A DNA stretch of 64,000 nucleotides from an uncultured Bacteroidales bacterium (GCA_934667175.1 CAKULN010000001.1:124001-188000); one strand, 5' to 3'. Numbered from the stretch's first letter, positions 1 through 8,854 are shown. Notes: a model not told the origin generated them from the sequence alone. A program made the numbers and translations.

Positions 1-1937
1 TTGCTATCGGCATGGTGGTGGACGATGCCATCGTGGTGCTGGAGAATGTTTCTACGCACTTGGAACGAGGTGAGAAGCCGACCGAGGCCGCAGTTCACGG
101 AACCTCCGAAGTGGGTATTTCAGTAATCGCTTCAACCCTTACGATGCTCTGTGTGTTCCTGCCTTTGACCATGGTTTCCGGAATGGCCGGAATCATGTTC
201 AAGCAACTTGGCTGGATCGTCAGCATCATCATGATCATCTCCACGACGGCAGCGCTTACCCTCGTGCCGATGCTCTGCTCAAGAATGCTGAGCAACAAGC
301 CTAAGAACGGCAAGTTGCACAGGGCGATTTTCGACAATGTCGAGAAGTTCCTTGACAAGATTTCCAACGGTTACGCGAAAATCATCGGCTGGTGCATGAA
401 CCACAGGAAGACCGTCATATTCAGTGGCCTTGCCATATTCGTCGCTGTCCTTGTCCTGCTTGGCCCTGGTGTCAAGACTGAGTATTTCCCTCATTCCGAC
501 GAAGGTCGTCTGACCGTCTCGATAGAACTACCGGTGGGTACGGAGCAGACGGTGACCGGAGAGTTCGCCAAGAATTTTGCCGCAAGGATCAAGTCAGAGA
601 TTCCTGAGATTCAGGTACTCCAGTACCGCTTCGGCCAGGCGAGCACTGACAATGTCTGGGGAAGCATGCAGTCAAACGGCTCCTACATCATCTCGATGAA
701 CATCAACCTTGGCTCAATGGAAGACCGTGATCGCTCTTCTTCCGAGATCGCGGACATCATCCGTAAGGACCTCAGGGAATATCCTGAAGTCAAGAAAGGC
801 ACAGTCTCCGAGGGCATGGGCGGAGTAGGTGGAGCTGCCTCCATCACTCTTGAGATCTATGGCTACGATTTCGATGAGACAGACCGTGTCGCCAAGGAAA
901 TCCAGGGCAAGATGCTGGACAACGAGAACTTCACCCAGGTAGTGCTCAGCCGTGATGACTACACTCCTGAGTATCAGGTGGATTTTGATAGAACGAAGCT
1001 GGCTCTCAATGGCCTTAATTCTACAACTGCCGCCGCTGCGTTCAGCGCCGCGATGAACGGTTCTGTTGGTTCCTACTATCGTGAGGAAGGTGATGAGTAC
1101 AACATCCGCGTCATCTACGATAGGAAGTTCCGTTCAAGCACGCAGGACATCGAGAACATCATTGTCTACACTCCGGCCGGCAAGGCCGTCCGCATCAAGG
1201 ATCTTGGTACGGTAGTCGAGGCCAAGGTTCCGCCTACAATCGAGAGGAAAAACCGTGAGAGGTACATCACAGTTACCGGTATCGTGGCCACAGGACATGC
1301 TCTCAGTGAGGCAGTCGCCGCTACAAATGCGATCATCAAAACTACAGAAATCCCGAACAACATCACGACCGACATCTCAGGTGACTTCGAGGACCAGCAG
1401 TCGATGTTCTTGAACCTGGTAGTGTTGATGGTTCTTATCATCATCCTTGTCTACATGGTGATGGCTTCCCAGTTCGAGTCGTTTATGAGTCCGTTCGTGA
1501 TCATGTTCTCCGTTCCGTTCGCCTTCACAGGTGTGATTCTCGGCCTGTGGGCCACGAACACAGCGCTCGGTGTGATGGCGATGATCGGTATCATCATCTT
1601 GCTCGGTATCGTTGTGAAGAATGGTATTGTGCTGATTGACTACACGATTCTGATGCGTGAGAGGGGAATGAGCGTCATTGACGCCTCCATCACAGCAGCG
1701 AGAAGCCGTCTGCGTCCTATCCTCATGACCACCCTCACCACCGTGCTCGGTATGGTGCCTATGGCTGTGGGACGTGGCGAAGGTTCGGAACTCTGGCGTT
1801 CGCTCGGTATGACTGTCTGCTGGGGTCTGACAATCTCCACGCTTGTCACCCTTGTGCTGATTCCTACTATCTACTGCTCCCTCGCCACAGCTCAAGAGAG
1901 GCGTAAGGCCAAGAAACTGGCGAAGGCTAAGGGTTGA
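1..1937 (+). CDS. RND efflux permease, HAE1/AcrB type (5' end outside window)
   Basis: This is the C-terminal 644 or so residues of an inner-membrane proton-driven RND pump; the family is usually 1,030-1,060 residues, so about 400 residues lie upstream of the window. The reading frame is already open at base 3. The visible part begins in TM4 with GMVVDDAIVVLEN, which carries the canonical Asp pair of the proton relay. The TM10 motif GIVVKNGIVLIDY near 1610-1650 carries the matching Lys, so the relay looks intact, unlike the two RND permeases at 53.7-60.0 kb. The periplasmic porter/docking domain lies between. It ends in a basic cytoplasmic tail. A PII-like gene follows after 62 nt. Substrate cannot be told from sequence. 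Confidence 0.93.
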   Translation, partial: AIGMVVDDAIVVLENVSTHLERGEKPTEAAVHGTSEVGISVIASTLTMLCVFLPLTMVSGMAGIMFKQLGWIVSIIMIISTTAALTLVPMLCSRMLSNKPKNGKLHRAIFDNVEKFLDKISNGYAKIIGWCMNHRKTVIFSGLAIFVAVLVLLGPGVKTEYFPHSDEGRLTVSIELPVGTEQTVTGEFAKNFAARIKSEIPEIQVLQYRFGQASTDNVWGSMQSNGSYIISMNINLGSMEDRDRSSSEIADIIRKDLREYPEVKKGTVSEGMGGVGGAASITLEIYGYDFDETDRVAKEIQGKMLDNENFTQVVLSRDDYTPEYQVDFDRTKLALNGLNSTTAAAAFSAAMNGSVGSYYREEGDEYNIRVIYDRKFRSSTQDIENIIVYTPAGKAVRIKDLGTVVEAKVPPTIERKNRERYITVTGIVATGHALSEAVAATNAIIKTTEIPNNITTDISGDFEDQQSMFLNLVVLMVLIIILVYMVMASQFESFMSPFVIMFSVPFAFTGVILGLWATNTALGVMAMIGIIILLGIVVKNGIVLIDYTILMRERGMSVIDASITAARSRLRPILMTTLTTVLGMVPMAVGRGEGSELWRSLGMTVCWGLTISTLVTLVLIPTIYCSLATAQERRKAKKLAKAKG

Positions 1938-1948
1938 TTGATGTTGTC

Positions 1949-1974
1949 TAATCCCTAAATAATCAGTGGGATTA
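1949..1974 (+). terminator. Weak hairpin after RND gene
   Basis: A 7-bp inverted repeat, TAATCCC / GGGATTA, lies in the gap after the RND stop and is followed by a T/A-rich stretch. It may be a weak or partial terminator between the permease and the PII-like gene. Confidence 0.35.
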
Positions 1975-1999
1975 TTATATTCGTTAAAGATATTTTTTT

Positions 2000-2293
2000 A
2001 TGAAAGCAATATTTATCTCATACAATCAGGCCTACGGCAACGAGATAGTCGAACTGCTTGAGAGCTACGGCCAGAGAGGTTTTACCCAGTGGCTGGACAT
2101 CCAGGGCAGGGGAGGAGTCGATGGCACACCTCATTATGGAGATCATGCCTGGCCGGAACAGAACTACGCTATTCTGACAATGGTTCCTGATGACAAGGTC
2201 TCTCCGATTATGGATGCCCTCCGCCAGAAAGACAGCTCCTTCAAGGACCTCGGCCTTCGCGCCTTTGTCTGGAACATCGAGCAGGCGTTGTAG
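2000..2293 (+). CDS. PII-like small regulator beside RND pump
   Basis: A 97-residue cytoplasmic protein with the length and pattern of the PII/ferredoxin-like superfamily: an N-terminal strand (MKAIFISYNQAY), a helix, a Gly-rich loop (residues about 34-45, GRGGVDGTPHYGDHAW) in the place of a T-loop, then a strand-helix-strand. Atypical PII-like proteins encoded beside RND metal or drug efflux permeases are known, and this one lies 62 nt downstream of an RND gene. I infer a regulatory or sensing role in that pump system. No uridylylation Tyr or classic GlnB signature is evident, so it is not GlnB. The family call rests on pattern and context only. Confidence 0.55.
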   Translation: MKAIFISYNQAYGNEIVELLESYGQRGFTQWLDIQGRGGVDGTPHYGDHAWPEQNYAILTMVPDDKVSPIMDALRQKDSSFKDLGLRAFVWNIEQAL

Positions 2294-2298
2294 CATCG

Positions 2299-2402
2299 TC
2301 GCTTCGATGGTTGGTGAGCCTTGTCGAACCACAGGCTCAGCGACCGCTGTGTTTCGATCACTGAGCCGGCACCGCTCGGTCACTGAGCTTGTCGGAGTGA
2401 CC
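2299..2402. repeat. Palindromic repeat cluster (47-nt and 27-nt units)
   Basis: Intergenic copy of the repeat family found throughout the window. Bases 2300-2346 are a reverse-oriented 47-nt unit nearly identical to the two units inside tilS (37374-37420, 37443-37489). Bases 2377-2402 are a 27-nt type unit with arms CGGTCACT and AGTGACC around GAGCTTGTCGG. A degenerate copy (ATCACTGAGCCGG) lies between them. Confidence 0.8.
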
Positions 2403-2429
2403 TTTAGACTGAGACGGTGCCCATGAATT

Positions 2430-2460
2430 TTTGCTGGAGCCAGCGAATTTGTTATCTTTG
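2430..2460 (+). promoter_or_regulatory. Bacteroidetes-type promoter of trxA
   Basis: TTTG at 2430-2433, a 19-nt spacer, and TATCTTTG at 2453-2460 match the Bacteroidetes consensus TTTG-N19-21-TAnnTTTG exactly. The trxA start codon lies 54 nt downstream. Confidence 0.75.
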
Positions 2461-2514
2461 TGTCTGGAACGGTAATTGCGGTTGCCGTCCCGGACATTTT
2501 AATATTCATTGATT

Positions 2515-2829
2515 ATGGAAAAAATAGCCACTAACGAGAATTTCGCGGAGATCCTCTCCGACAGCAAGCCTGTATTGGTCGATTTCTGGGCGACTTGGTG
2601 CGGCCCTTGCCGTGTGCTGGCCCCGACGGTCGAGACCATCGCTTCTGAATATGACGGCAAGGCCACGGTCGTGAAATGCAACGTCGACGACTGCGAGGAC
2701 ATCGCCGTAAAGTATGGTATACGGAACATCCCGACACTCCTCTTCTTCAAAGGTGGAGAGGTCGTAGACAAGCTGGTGGGTAATGTCCCTAAGGCGGACA
2801 TCGCGGCCAAACTGGATGCCTTGATCTAA
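2515..2829 (+). CDS. trxA: Thioredoxin
   Basis: A 104-residue cytoplasmic disulfide reductase, the normal thioredoxin length. It has the active site WCGPC (residues 29-33) within VDFWATWCGPC, the conserved cis-Pro region (NIPTLLFF) and the C-terminal Gly-rich strand (GGEVVDKLVG). I chose the ATG at 2515 over an in-frame TTG at 2509. A consensus promoter lies just upstream, so it is probably transcribed on its own. Thioredoxins donate electrons to ribonucleotide reductase, peroxiredoxins and methionine sulfoxide reductase; which partners apply here is unknown. Confidence 0.95.
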   Translation: MEKIATNENFAEILSDSKPVLVDFWATWCGPCRVLAPTVETIASEYDGKATVVKCNVDDCEDIAVKYGIRNIPTLLFFKGGEVVDKLVGNVPKADIAAKLDALI

Positions 2830-2846
2830 TTTAAAACATCTTCGAA

Positions 2847-3500
2847 ATGAAAAAGTCTTTGCTCGTGGCCGCCATTATGGCCGCCATCGCATTCTGTACG
2901 AATGCGTCAGCCCAGTCATTCCTGTCTCCAAGAGTCGGAATCATGGGCGGATTCACATCCTCGTCAACCTCGATCAAGAATGTTGACAACAAGTCTGTCT
3001 CGTTGTACCACATCGGACTTACGGCAGAGATTCCTCTTTTTGGTGGATTCGCCATCCAGCCGTCAGTACTTTATCAGGTGAAAGGCTTGTCCGCTGACAA
3101 ATGGGGCAGCTCGGACATTTCGGAGACCGTCGGTTCGTTCGAGACCAAGGTCGGCTATCTGGAAGTCCCTGTCCAGGTGCAGTGGGGACCGGATCTTCTG
3201 GCGTTCCGTCCTTATGTGTTCGCGGAACCATTCATCGGCTACCGCCTTGGACAGGACACTAAAGGAGTCTTCGCTGACGGTTTGAAGGACGGCCTTAAGA
3301 AATTCGAATATGGACTTGGCCTGGGAGGTGGCCTTGAGGTTTGGAAACTTCAGCTGTCCATAAAGTATTTCTGGAATTTCGGTGATGTCTACAATAAAGG
3401 TGGCAACCTGCTGGATTCCGCCGAGGACGCCGTGAAGGATGCGGTCAACAACGGCAACAACTTCAACGGAATCATGGCGTCCGTCGCATTCTTCTTTTAA
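2847..3500 (+). CDS. Outer-membrane beta-barrel protein (porin-like, OMP_b-brl_2 type)
   Basis: A 217-residue protein with a clear signal peptide (MKKSLLVAAIMAAIAF...ASAQ, cleavage after about residue 23). The mature part is a run of alternating, Gly- and aromatic-rich amphipathic strands (RVGIMGGFTSS, LYHIGLTAEIPLF, FAIQPSVLYQVKG, YGLGLGGGLEVW, LQLSIKYFWNFGDV) and ends in Phe (ASVAFFF), as expected for a small eight-stranded outer-membrane barrel. It starts 17 nt after trxA. No specific substrate or function is recognisable; proteins of this type are common in Bacteroidota. Confidence 0.75.
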   Translation: MKKSLLVAAIMAAIAFCTNASAQSFLSPRVGIMGGFTSSSTSIKNVDNKSVSLYHIGLTAEIPLFGGFAIQPSVLYQVKGLSADKWGSSDISETVGSFETKVGYLEVPVQVQWGPDLLAFRPYVFAEPFIGYRLGQDTKGVFADGLKDGLKKFEYGLGLGGGLEVWKLQLSIKYFWNFGDVYNKGGNLLDSAEDAVKDAVNNGNNFNGIMASVAFFF

Positions 3501-3511
3501 TGGTTTGACGG

Positions 3512-4048
3512 ATGTCTGAGGAACGGAAGATTGTCATATATTGCTCATCAAGCTACGACATCGATCAAAAGTACAACCAAGCTGCGCGGGAAGTGACCCG
3601 CGCGGCTTGTTCGCTTGGTTACACGATAGTCTCGGGCGGTGCCATCAAAGGTACTATGGGAGCGGTGGCTGACGAGGTCGCCCGTTGTGGAGGCCGCCAC
3701 ATCGGCGTGCTGCCACGCTTTATGGAGCAGTACAAATTTCCGGGGCTGGACCAGGTGGTCTGGACGGACACTATGGCCGAGCGCAAGGAGAAGATGCGTG
3801 AGGGAACCTGCGCGGCGATCGCCCTGCCTGGAGGTATCGGCACCCTTGATGAGGTTATCGGGACGTTGACCCTTGCCAAACTGGACAAGTACGACGGGAA
3901 GATCCTCGCGCTGAACATTGATGGATTCTACGATCCGTTGAAGGCTCTGCTTGACCATTATGTGGACACCGGGATGTTGGATCAACGTTCCCGGAATCTG
4001 ATCGGGTTCCCGGACACGGTGAATGAGCTTGTCGGACATTTGGACTAA
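3512..4048 (+). CDS. LOG-family (TIGR00730) nucleotide phosphoribohydrolase-like protein
   Basis: A 178-residue Rossmann-like cytoplasmic protein. It has the LOG/lysine-decarboxylase-like signatures: SGGAIKGTMG at residues 41-50 and PGGIGTLDE at 106-114, the PGGxGTxxE active-site motif, plus the MAERKEKM helix at 88-95. Characterised members remove ribose 5-phosphate from nucleotide monophosphates such as cytokinin nucleotides or AMP; the bacterial substrate is often unknown. It starts 11 nt after the barrel gene and ends 11 nt before the prenyl synthase, so it may be co-transcribed with the following housekeeping genes. Confidence 0.88.
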   Translation: MSEERKIVIYCSSSYDIDQKYNQAAREVTRAACSLGYTIVSGGAIKGTMGAVADEVARCGGRHIGVLPRFMEQYKFPGLDQVVWTDTMAERKEKMREGTCAAIALPGGIGTLDEVIGTLTLAKLDKYDGKILALNIDGFYDPLKALLDHYVDTGMLDQRSRNLIGFPDTVNELVGHLD

Positions 4049-4059
4049 ACACGGTACGG

Positions 4060-5043
4060 ATGACTCTGGAAGAAGTAAGAATATTCCTTGGCAAGGATTG
4101 GGAGGACACTGACGCCTTGATCAGGTCTTCCTTGGAAAGTGACATCGATCTGTTGAACGCCACCAACACGGCTATTCTTTCCCATAGCGGAAAGCAACTC
4201 CGTCCGCTGATCTCCTTGCTTGTCGCCAGGGCTTGTTCCGGAGGGGTGGCCAATGCGGACAGCATTCACTACGCCGCCGCGTCGGAACTGCTTCACAACG
4301 CCACGCTGCTTCACGATGATGTGGCCGACAGCAGTTCGGAAAGGCGGGGCTGTCCGACGGTGATGTCCTTGCTTGGCGGCGCGGCGTCAGTGCTGATAGG
4401 GGACTATTGGCTTGTCAGAGCCATGGAAAACATACTCGCGTCATCCGTGCATGGAAACGAGGTGATAAGAATCTTCTCAAGAACTTTGAGCCATCTGGCC
4501 GAAGGGGAGATGCTTCAGCTTCAGAAAGCCACAAGCGGGGACACGGACGAGAAAGACTACCTGAGGATAATCTACAGCAAGACCGCCTCGTTGTTTGAAT
4601 CCTCTGCGGTTTCCGCCGCGATCTCCGTCAATGCCACACAGGAGCAGGTGGAGGCGGTGAGAAATTATGCCGTGAGTCTTGGAATAGCGTTCCAGATCAA
4701 GGATGACATATTCGACTACTCCGACGGTCAGGACATCGGCAAGCCGGTGGGCATCGACTTGGATGAGCAGAAGATCACGCTGCCGCTGCTCGGTGCCCTT
4801 AAGTCCGTGAGCGGAGAAGACGAGGCGGCTATAAGGAAAAAAGTGACCGACATCAGTGATCACCCGGAGTACAAGGAAGAGATCCGGAACTTCGTGCGGG
4901 AAAGAGATGGCGTTGAATATGCCGTCTCCGTCCTTGATGAATATGTCCTCAAGGCAAAGGACGCCCTTTCTGTCCTTCCTGATTCCAAGGAAAAGGAATA
5001 TCTTATAAGTATCGCGGGATTCACGGCTTACAGGAACTGCTGA
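4060..5043 (+). CDS. Trans-polyprenyl diphosphate synthase
   Basis: A 327-residue head-to-tail prenyltransferase that extends an allylic diphosphate with isopentenyl diphosphate. It has GKQLRP at 44-49, the first Asp-rich motif DDVAD at 86-90 followed by the Arg pair region (ERRGCP), and the second Asp-rich motif KDDIFDYSD near 214-222. Length fits the octaprenyl/solanesyl (IspB-like) class that makes the menaquinone side chain, but chain length cannot be read from sequence. Its TGA overlaps the ATG of holB by one base, giving translational coupling. Confidence 0.9.
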   Translation: MTLEEVRIFLGKDWEDTDALIRSSLESDIDLLNATNTAILSHSGKQLRPLISLLVARACSGGVANADSIHYAAASELLHNATLLHDDVADSSSERRGCPTVMSLLGGAASVLIGDYWLVRAMENILASSVHGNEVIRIFSRTLSHLAEGEMLQLQKATSGDTDEKDYLRIIYSKTASLFESSAVSAAISVNATQEQVEAVRNYAVSLGIAFQIKDDIFDYSDGQDIGKPVGIDLDEQKITLPLLGALKSVSGEDEAAIRKKVTDISDHPEYKEEIRNFVRERDGVEYAVSVLDEYVLKAKDALSVLPDSKEKEYLISIAGFTAYRNC

Positions 5044-6137
5044 TGACGTTGGACGGGATCATAGGAAACCACGATGCCGTAAAGGCGTTGAAGGGAATGG
5101 CCGAAAGCGGGCGTATTCCTCATGCCATGATGCTCTATGAGAACGATGGCTGCGGGGCGATGGCTCTTGTGCTGGCGTTTTTAAGTCGGGTCTTGGGCGA
5201 TGAGCATAAGGTTTCCAATCTCATACATCCGGACGTGCATTACGTTTACCCGGTGGCGAACGGCTCCAAGGTCAATGAGAAGGTGGAGAACCTCAGGGCG
5301 GAGCTGTTCCTTGAATATTGGAGGTCTTTGATGACCAGCAATCCTTACGCCCTTGAGAGTGAGGTCAGCGCGGCTTTCGGAATCGAAGGCAAACAGTCCG
5401 GAATAAATAACGCCGAGGCTAAGGAGATTCTTGAGACCGTGTGGCTTACCTCAGTTGAGGGAGGCTGGAAGGCTGTCGTGGTCTATCTGCCTGAGAAGAT
5501 GAACGCCGCTTCCGCCAACCGGCTTCTCAAGGCGATCGAGGAACCTCCGGAGAAAACCTTGTTCATAATGATCACCCACGCTCCCGAGAAGGTCATGCAG
5601 ACAATCTCGTCGAGATGTCAGGCGATAAGGGTGCTGCCATATTCAAAGAATGAGATTGTGGAGATCTTGACATCCCGTTTCGGTAAGAACGCCGACGAGG
5701 CTTCGCAGGCGGCGTTGGTCGCGGGTGGCAGTGTCGGGGTCGCGCTGCGCTATCTCTCCGGCAGAGAGGATTACATGCGCCAGATGGAGATATTCAAAGG
5801 CCTGACGGACGCCCTTGCCTCAAAAGATCTTTCCGCCGCTTTGGCCTGGGGGGATGCGATGGCCGCGCTGCCGTCGCGTGAAAACCAGAAAGCTTTTTGT
5901 AAATTTGCGGGTGAAAGTCTTCGCAAAGTGTTTCTGATTCAGCAGAACATGCCTCAGATCGCCGGGATTTCTCGGGAGGAGAACGACTTCTTCCTCCGGT
6001 TGGCCTCGCGCTGCCGGAAGAGTTTTCCGAGGATGGCGGTTTCCTGTCTGGACAGGGCGCAGATGCTGATTGACCGTAATGTGAACCAGAAGATTCTTTT
6101 CACCGACCTTGTGGGACGGTTGTATTTGAGTTTCTGA
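5043..6137 (+). CDS. holB: DNA polymerase III delta' subunit
   Basis: A 364-residue clamp-loader AAA+ subunit. The N-terminus (GIIGNHDAVKALKGMAESGRIPHAMMLYEN) matches delta'/DnaX-type proteins, followed by a degenerate P-loop (ENDGCGAM; delta' does not hydrolyse ATP), a conserved MNAASANRLLKAIEEPP segment, and the sensor-1 region ISSRCQAIRVLP near residue 188. The HPDVHYVYPV segment typical of Bacteroidota delta' is present. The Cys-rich zinc module that normally precedes it is missing here, because the segment runs straight through LGDEHKVSNLIHPD. It overlaps the prenyl synthase by 1 nt and is followed closely by ricT. Confidence 0.9.
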   Translation: MTLDGIIGNHDAVKALKGMAESGRIPHAMMLYENDGCGAMALVLAFLSRVLGDEHKVSNLIHPDVHYVYPVANGSKVNEKVENLRAELFLEYWRSLMTSNPYALESEVSAAFGIEGKQSGINNAEAKEILETVWLTSVEGGWKAVVVYLPEKMNAASANRLLKAIEEPPEKTLFIMITHAPEKVMQTISSRCQAIRVLPYSKNEIVEILTSRFGKNADEASQAALVAGGSVGVALRYLSGREDYMRQMEIFKGLTDALASKDLSAALAWGDAMAALPSRENQKAFCKFAGESLRKVFLIQQNMPQIAGISREENDFFLRLASRCRKSFPRMAVSCLDRAQMLIDRNVNQKILFTDLVGRLYLSF

Positions 6138-6149
6138 CAATAATAATGG

Positions 6150-7535
6150 ATGAATATGGAAAATATTGATAATGAAACTATAAAGTTTGACTGCAACCGA
6201 GGGTGCACGATATCTCAGAATCAGGAGACAGGGGAGTATGACTGCAATTACCGTCAAGGCTGCTGTAAGCTGAAGGACTACGATTGGCTTCACGGCATCC
6301 GGCAGGAACAGTACAAGGATCTTTTCGAGGTGCGCTTCAAGAACACCAGAAAGGGGATTTATGTGAATGCGTCCGGCCAGGGGGTGAAGACCGGTGATCT
6401 GGTCATTGTGGAGGCCACGAACGGTCATGACCTTGGAATCGTCACACTCGAGGGTCCGATTGTCGGACGTCAGATGAAGTGCAAGGGCATCGATCCCGAG
6501 ACGGCTCCGTTGAAGAAGATTTACCGCAAGGCAAAGCCTTTCGACATCGCCAAGTGGCAGGAGGCCATAGCCCGTGAGCAGGACACCATGATCCAGGCGC
6601 GCAGGATCGCCGCCGAGCTCGGACTTGACATGAAGATCGGAGATGTGGAGTTCCAAGGGGATGGCACCAAGGCGATTTTCTACTACATCGCCGATGGCCG
6701 TGTGGATTTCCGCCAGCTGATCAAGGTCTACGCCGAGGAGTTCCGTATCAGGATCGAGATGAAGCAGATCGGTGCCCGTCAGGAGGCTGGCCTGATCGGT
6801 GGCCTGGGAGTCTGCGGACGTGAGCTGTGCTGCGCCAATTTCATCACGAATTTCCAGTCCATCTCCACTTCCGCCGCCCGCACCCAGGATCTGTCCTTGA
6901 ATCCGCAGAAACTGGCAGGACAGTGTGGCAAGCTGAAATGCTGTCTGAACTACGAGGTGGCTAACTATCTGGACGCCCAGTCCCGCATCCCAAAGGTTTC
7001 CGAGCCGCTTGAGTTTGAGGATGGCCTTGCCTATCTGGCCAAGACGGACATCCTGCAGGAGATAATGTACTTCACCTACGAGAAGGGGTCTCTTTCCAAC
7101 CTCTATCCAGTGGCGGCTTCGGAGGTGGCGCAGATCATCATGATGAACCGCAACGGCCAGAAGCCCGAGTCCTTGAGGACGGAACCGGAGCCGACAGGTC
7201 CTCAGTTCGTCTCCGCGGTAGGTGACGACAGTATCACACGCTTTGACAAACCGAAAAAGGGCAAGAACAAGAACCGTGGCAAGAACAAGGCGAAGTCTAA
7301 CGCCGGCGCCGCGTCCGGAACTGCCTCAGGCGAGGCTCAGGCGAAGCCGGTTTCTGACGGTGCCCCTTCTGCTTCAAGGCCGGAAGGCTCTAACTTCAGA
7401 AATCGTGGCCCGCGTGGAAATGGTAACGGCCGTCCTCAGCGTCAGCGCGGGGAGGGACAGCGTGGGGACAACCAACGTGGAGGCGGTCCACGTGCGGACA
7501 TGAAATCTGAGCCGAAACCAAAGACCGATGCGTAG
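6150..7535 (+). CDS. ricT: PSP1/RicT (YaaT) family protein with Arg-Gly-rich tail
   Basis: A 461-residue cytoplasmic protein with the PSP1 C-terminal domain (roughly residues 60-330). Two Cys clusters, GVCGRELCC near 220 and CGKLKCCLNYE near 259, match the motifs of RicT/YaaT, which in Bacillus forms the RicAFT complex that binds Fe-S clusters and affects RNA maturation. Extra N-terminal Cys residues (CNRGC, CNYRQGCC) are also present. The last 100 or so residues are a disordered basic tail rich in Lys/Asn, then Arg-Gly (RNRGPRGNGNGRPQRQRG), suggesting RNA contact. The gene sits between holB and gldH, a common order in Bacteroidota. The start MNMENID could also be the second Met at 6156. Confidence 0.88.
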   Translation: MNMENIDNETIKFDCNRGCTISQNQETGEYDCNYRQGCCKLKDYDWLHGIRQEQYKDLFEVRFKNTRKGIYVNASGQGVKTGDLVIVEATNGHDLGIVTLEGPIVGRQMKCKGIDPETAPLKKIYRKAKPFDIAKWQEAIAREQDTMIQARRIAAELGLDMKIGDVEFQGDGTKAIFYYIADGRVDFRQLIKVYAEEFRIRIEMKQIGARQEAGLIGGLGVCGRELCCANFITNFQSISTSAARTQDLSLNPQKLAGQCGKLKCCLNYEVANYLDAQSRIPKVSEPLEFEDGLAYLAKTDILQEIMYFTYEKGSLSNLYPVAASEVAQIIMMNRNGQKPESLRTEPEPTGPQFVSAVGDDSITRFDKPKKGKNKNRGKNKAKSNAGAASGTASGEAQAKPVSDGAPSASRPEGSNFRNRGPRGNGNGRPQRQRGEGQRGDNQRGGGPRADMKSEPKPKTDA

Positions 7536-7986
7536 CCTTATCACGGCGCTCGTTCTGTCGCTGGCTGTGGCTTCATGCTCACGCCCTGTTTCCTACGAGC
7601 CGTTTGTCATCAAGGAAGATGCTGAATATGGTGACACTTACATATTCAATCTTGATCTGTCGGACTCGACTGTCGCTTACGGATTGGACTTCTACACAAG
7701 ATTGGAACGTCCGGCTTTCGGAGAGTTTCCGTCGGACAGTGTCTCACTGGATCTGCGTTGGATCTCGCCATCCGATTCAGTGATCATTTCCGACACGACC
7801 TTTATCCGTGTAGAGTGTCCTGTGGATTCATCGTACTATAACAAGGACTATCTATCAGCCTACAAGGAAGACTTGGATTTGCCGGAGCATGGCTTGTGGC
7901 GGCTGAAAGCCAGGGTGATGAACGATTCCGAGTCGATCCGGGGTCTGGGTGTGATCTTCACAAGAAAGGAAAATGGGACACGATAA
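7528..7986 (+). CDS. gldH: GldH-like gliding motility lipoprotein
   Basis: A 152-residue lipoprotein with signal MRSLITALVLSLAVASC and lipobox Cys at residue 17. The remainder (YGDTYIFNLDLSDSTVAYGLDFYTRLER..., ending in GLGVIFTRKENGT) follows the GldH pattern. GldH is needed for gliding in Flavobacterium, but orthologues are kept in non-gliding Bacteroidales, where the role is unclear. Its start overlaps the end of ricT by 8 nt and its end overlaps trmB by 14 nt, so the three genes form one transcription unit. ricT-gldH adjacency supports the call. Confidence 0.82.
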   Translation: MRSLITALVLSLAVASCSRPVSYEPFVIKEDAEYGDTYIFNLDLSDSTVAYGLDFYTRLERPAFGEFPSDSVSLDLRWISPSDSVIISDTTFIRVECPVDSSYYNKDYLSAYKEDLDLPEHGLWRLKARVMNDSESIRGLGVIFTRKENGTR

Positions 7987-8809
7987 ACTTAGAAAATTCG
8001 CGGAGAACGAGACTTTCTCCTGCCTTCTTCAGCCGGAGGCTGCTTCGGTGCTTGATAAGTCCGATGCGGGTAACAGTTTGAAACTCAGGGATCATCCGAT
8101 CAAAGGGCACTGGAATGAGAGGATGTTTGCTGCCGAGCAGCCTATAGTGCTTGAGCTCGGTTGCGGGAAAGGGGAGTACACAATCGATCTTTCCCGCAGG
8201 GAGCCGTCGCTCAACTACATAGGTGTTGACATCAAGGGCGCGCGCCTTTGGAAGGGTGCGAAGTTCGCCACGGAGAATCATCTGCCGAATGTGGCGTTCC
8301 TTCGAACAAGAATTGAGTTCATCGATGCCTTCTTCGCTCCCGATGAGGTTTCGGAAATATGGCTGACCTTCTCCGACCCCCAGATGAAAAGCGAGAACTG
8401 CCGCCTGACAAGTCCGCTGTTTCTGGAGCGCTACCGCAAGTTCCTGAAAAAGGGCGGAATAGTCCACCTCAAGACAGACAGCCGCTTCCTTTATGAATAT
8501 TCCCACTCGGTGGCCGAGCAGAACGGTCTGAGGATTCTAGCAAGCACCAACGATCTTTACGGCACAGGTCGCGCTGACCTTTCGGATTGTGCCCTGCGTT
8601 CTGTTGCCGGTGAGTCCGCGGTCAAGGCCCTCTTCGAGGTCCAGACATTCTACGAAAAGATGTTCTCCGCCCAAGGCTACAAGATCACCTACCTGAGTTT
8701 CGTGATCGACCACGATGGTCCGTTCCTTCACCCCGATTTCGACTCCGACTACTGGCGCTCCGTCGAAGGCCCCCGCCACTTCACCCACCAGCCGGAGAAG
8801 CAGTGGTAA
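7973..8809 (+). CDS. trmB: tRNA (guanine-N7-)-methyltransferase
   Basis: A 278-residue SAM-dependent enzyme that makes m7G46 in the tRNA variable loop. The SAM motif ELGCGKGEYT is at 61-70, followed by NYIGVDIKGARLW, the catalytic-region motif LTFSDPQMK (equivalent to the usual FPDPW), and the C-terminal HLKTDSRFLYEYS region. It is somewhat longer than the E. coli protein (239 residues), with an extra N-terminal segment. It overlaps gldH by 14 nt and is the last gene of the operon; repeats follow. Confidence 0.9.
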   Translation: MGHDKLRKFAENETFSCLLQPEAASVLDKSDAGNSLKLRDHPIKGHWNERMFAAEQPIVLELGCGKGEYTIDLSRREPSLNYIGVDIKGARLWKGAKFATENHLPNVAFLRTRIEFIDAFFAPDEVSEIWLTFSDPQMKSENCRLTSPLFLERYRKFLKKGGIVHLKTDSRFLYEYSHSVAEQNGLRILASTNDLYGTGRADLSDCALRSVAGESAVKALFEVQTFYEKMFSAQGYKITYLSFVIDHDGPFLHPDFDSDYWRSVEGPRHFTHQPEKQW

Positions 8810-8854
8810 CTCCACTTAGGAGGTTGGCGGTATGTTGGTGAGATTGCCGCACTG

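Noticed and set aside
5820..6656. 278-codon minus-strand frame across holB/ricT
   Set aside because: Spans the boundary of two convincing plus-strand genes and matches nothing.
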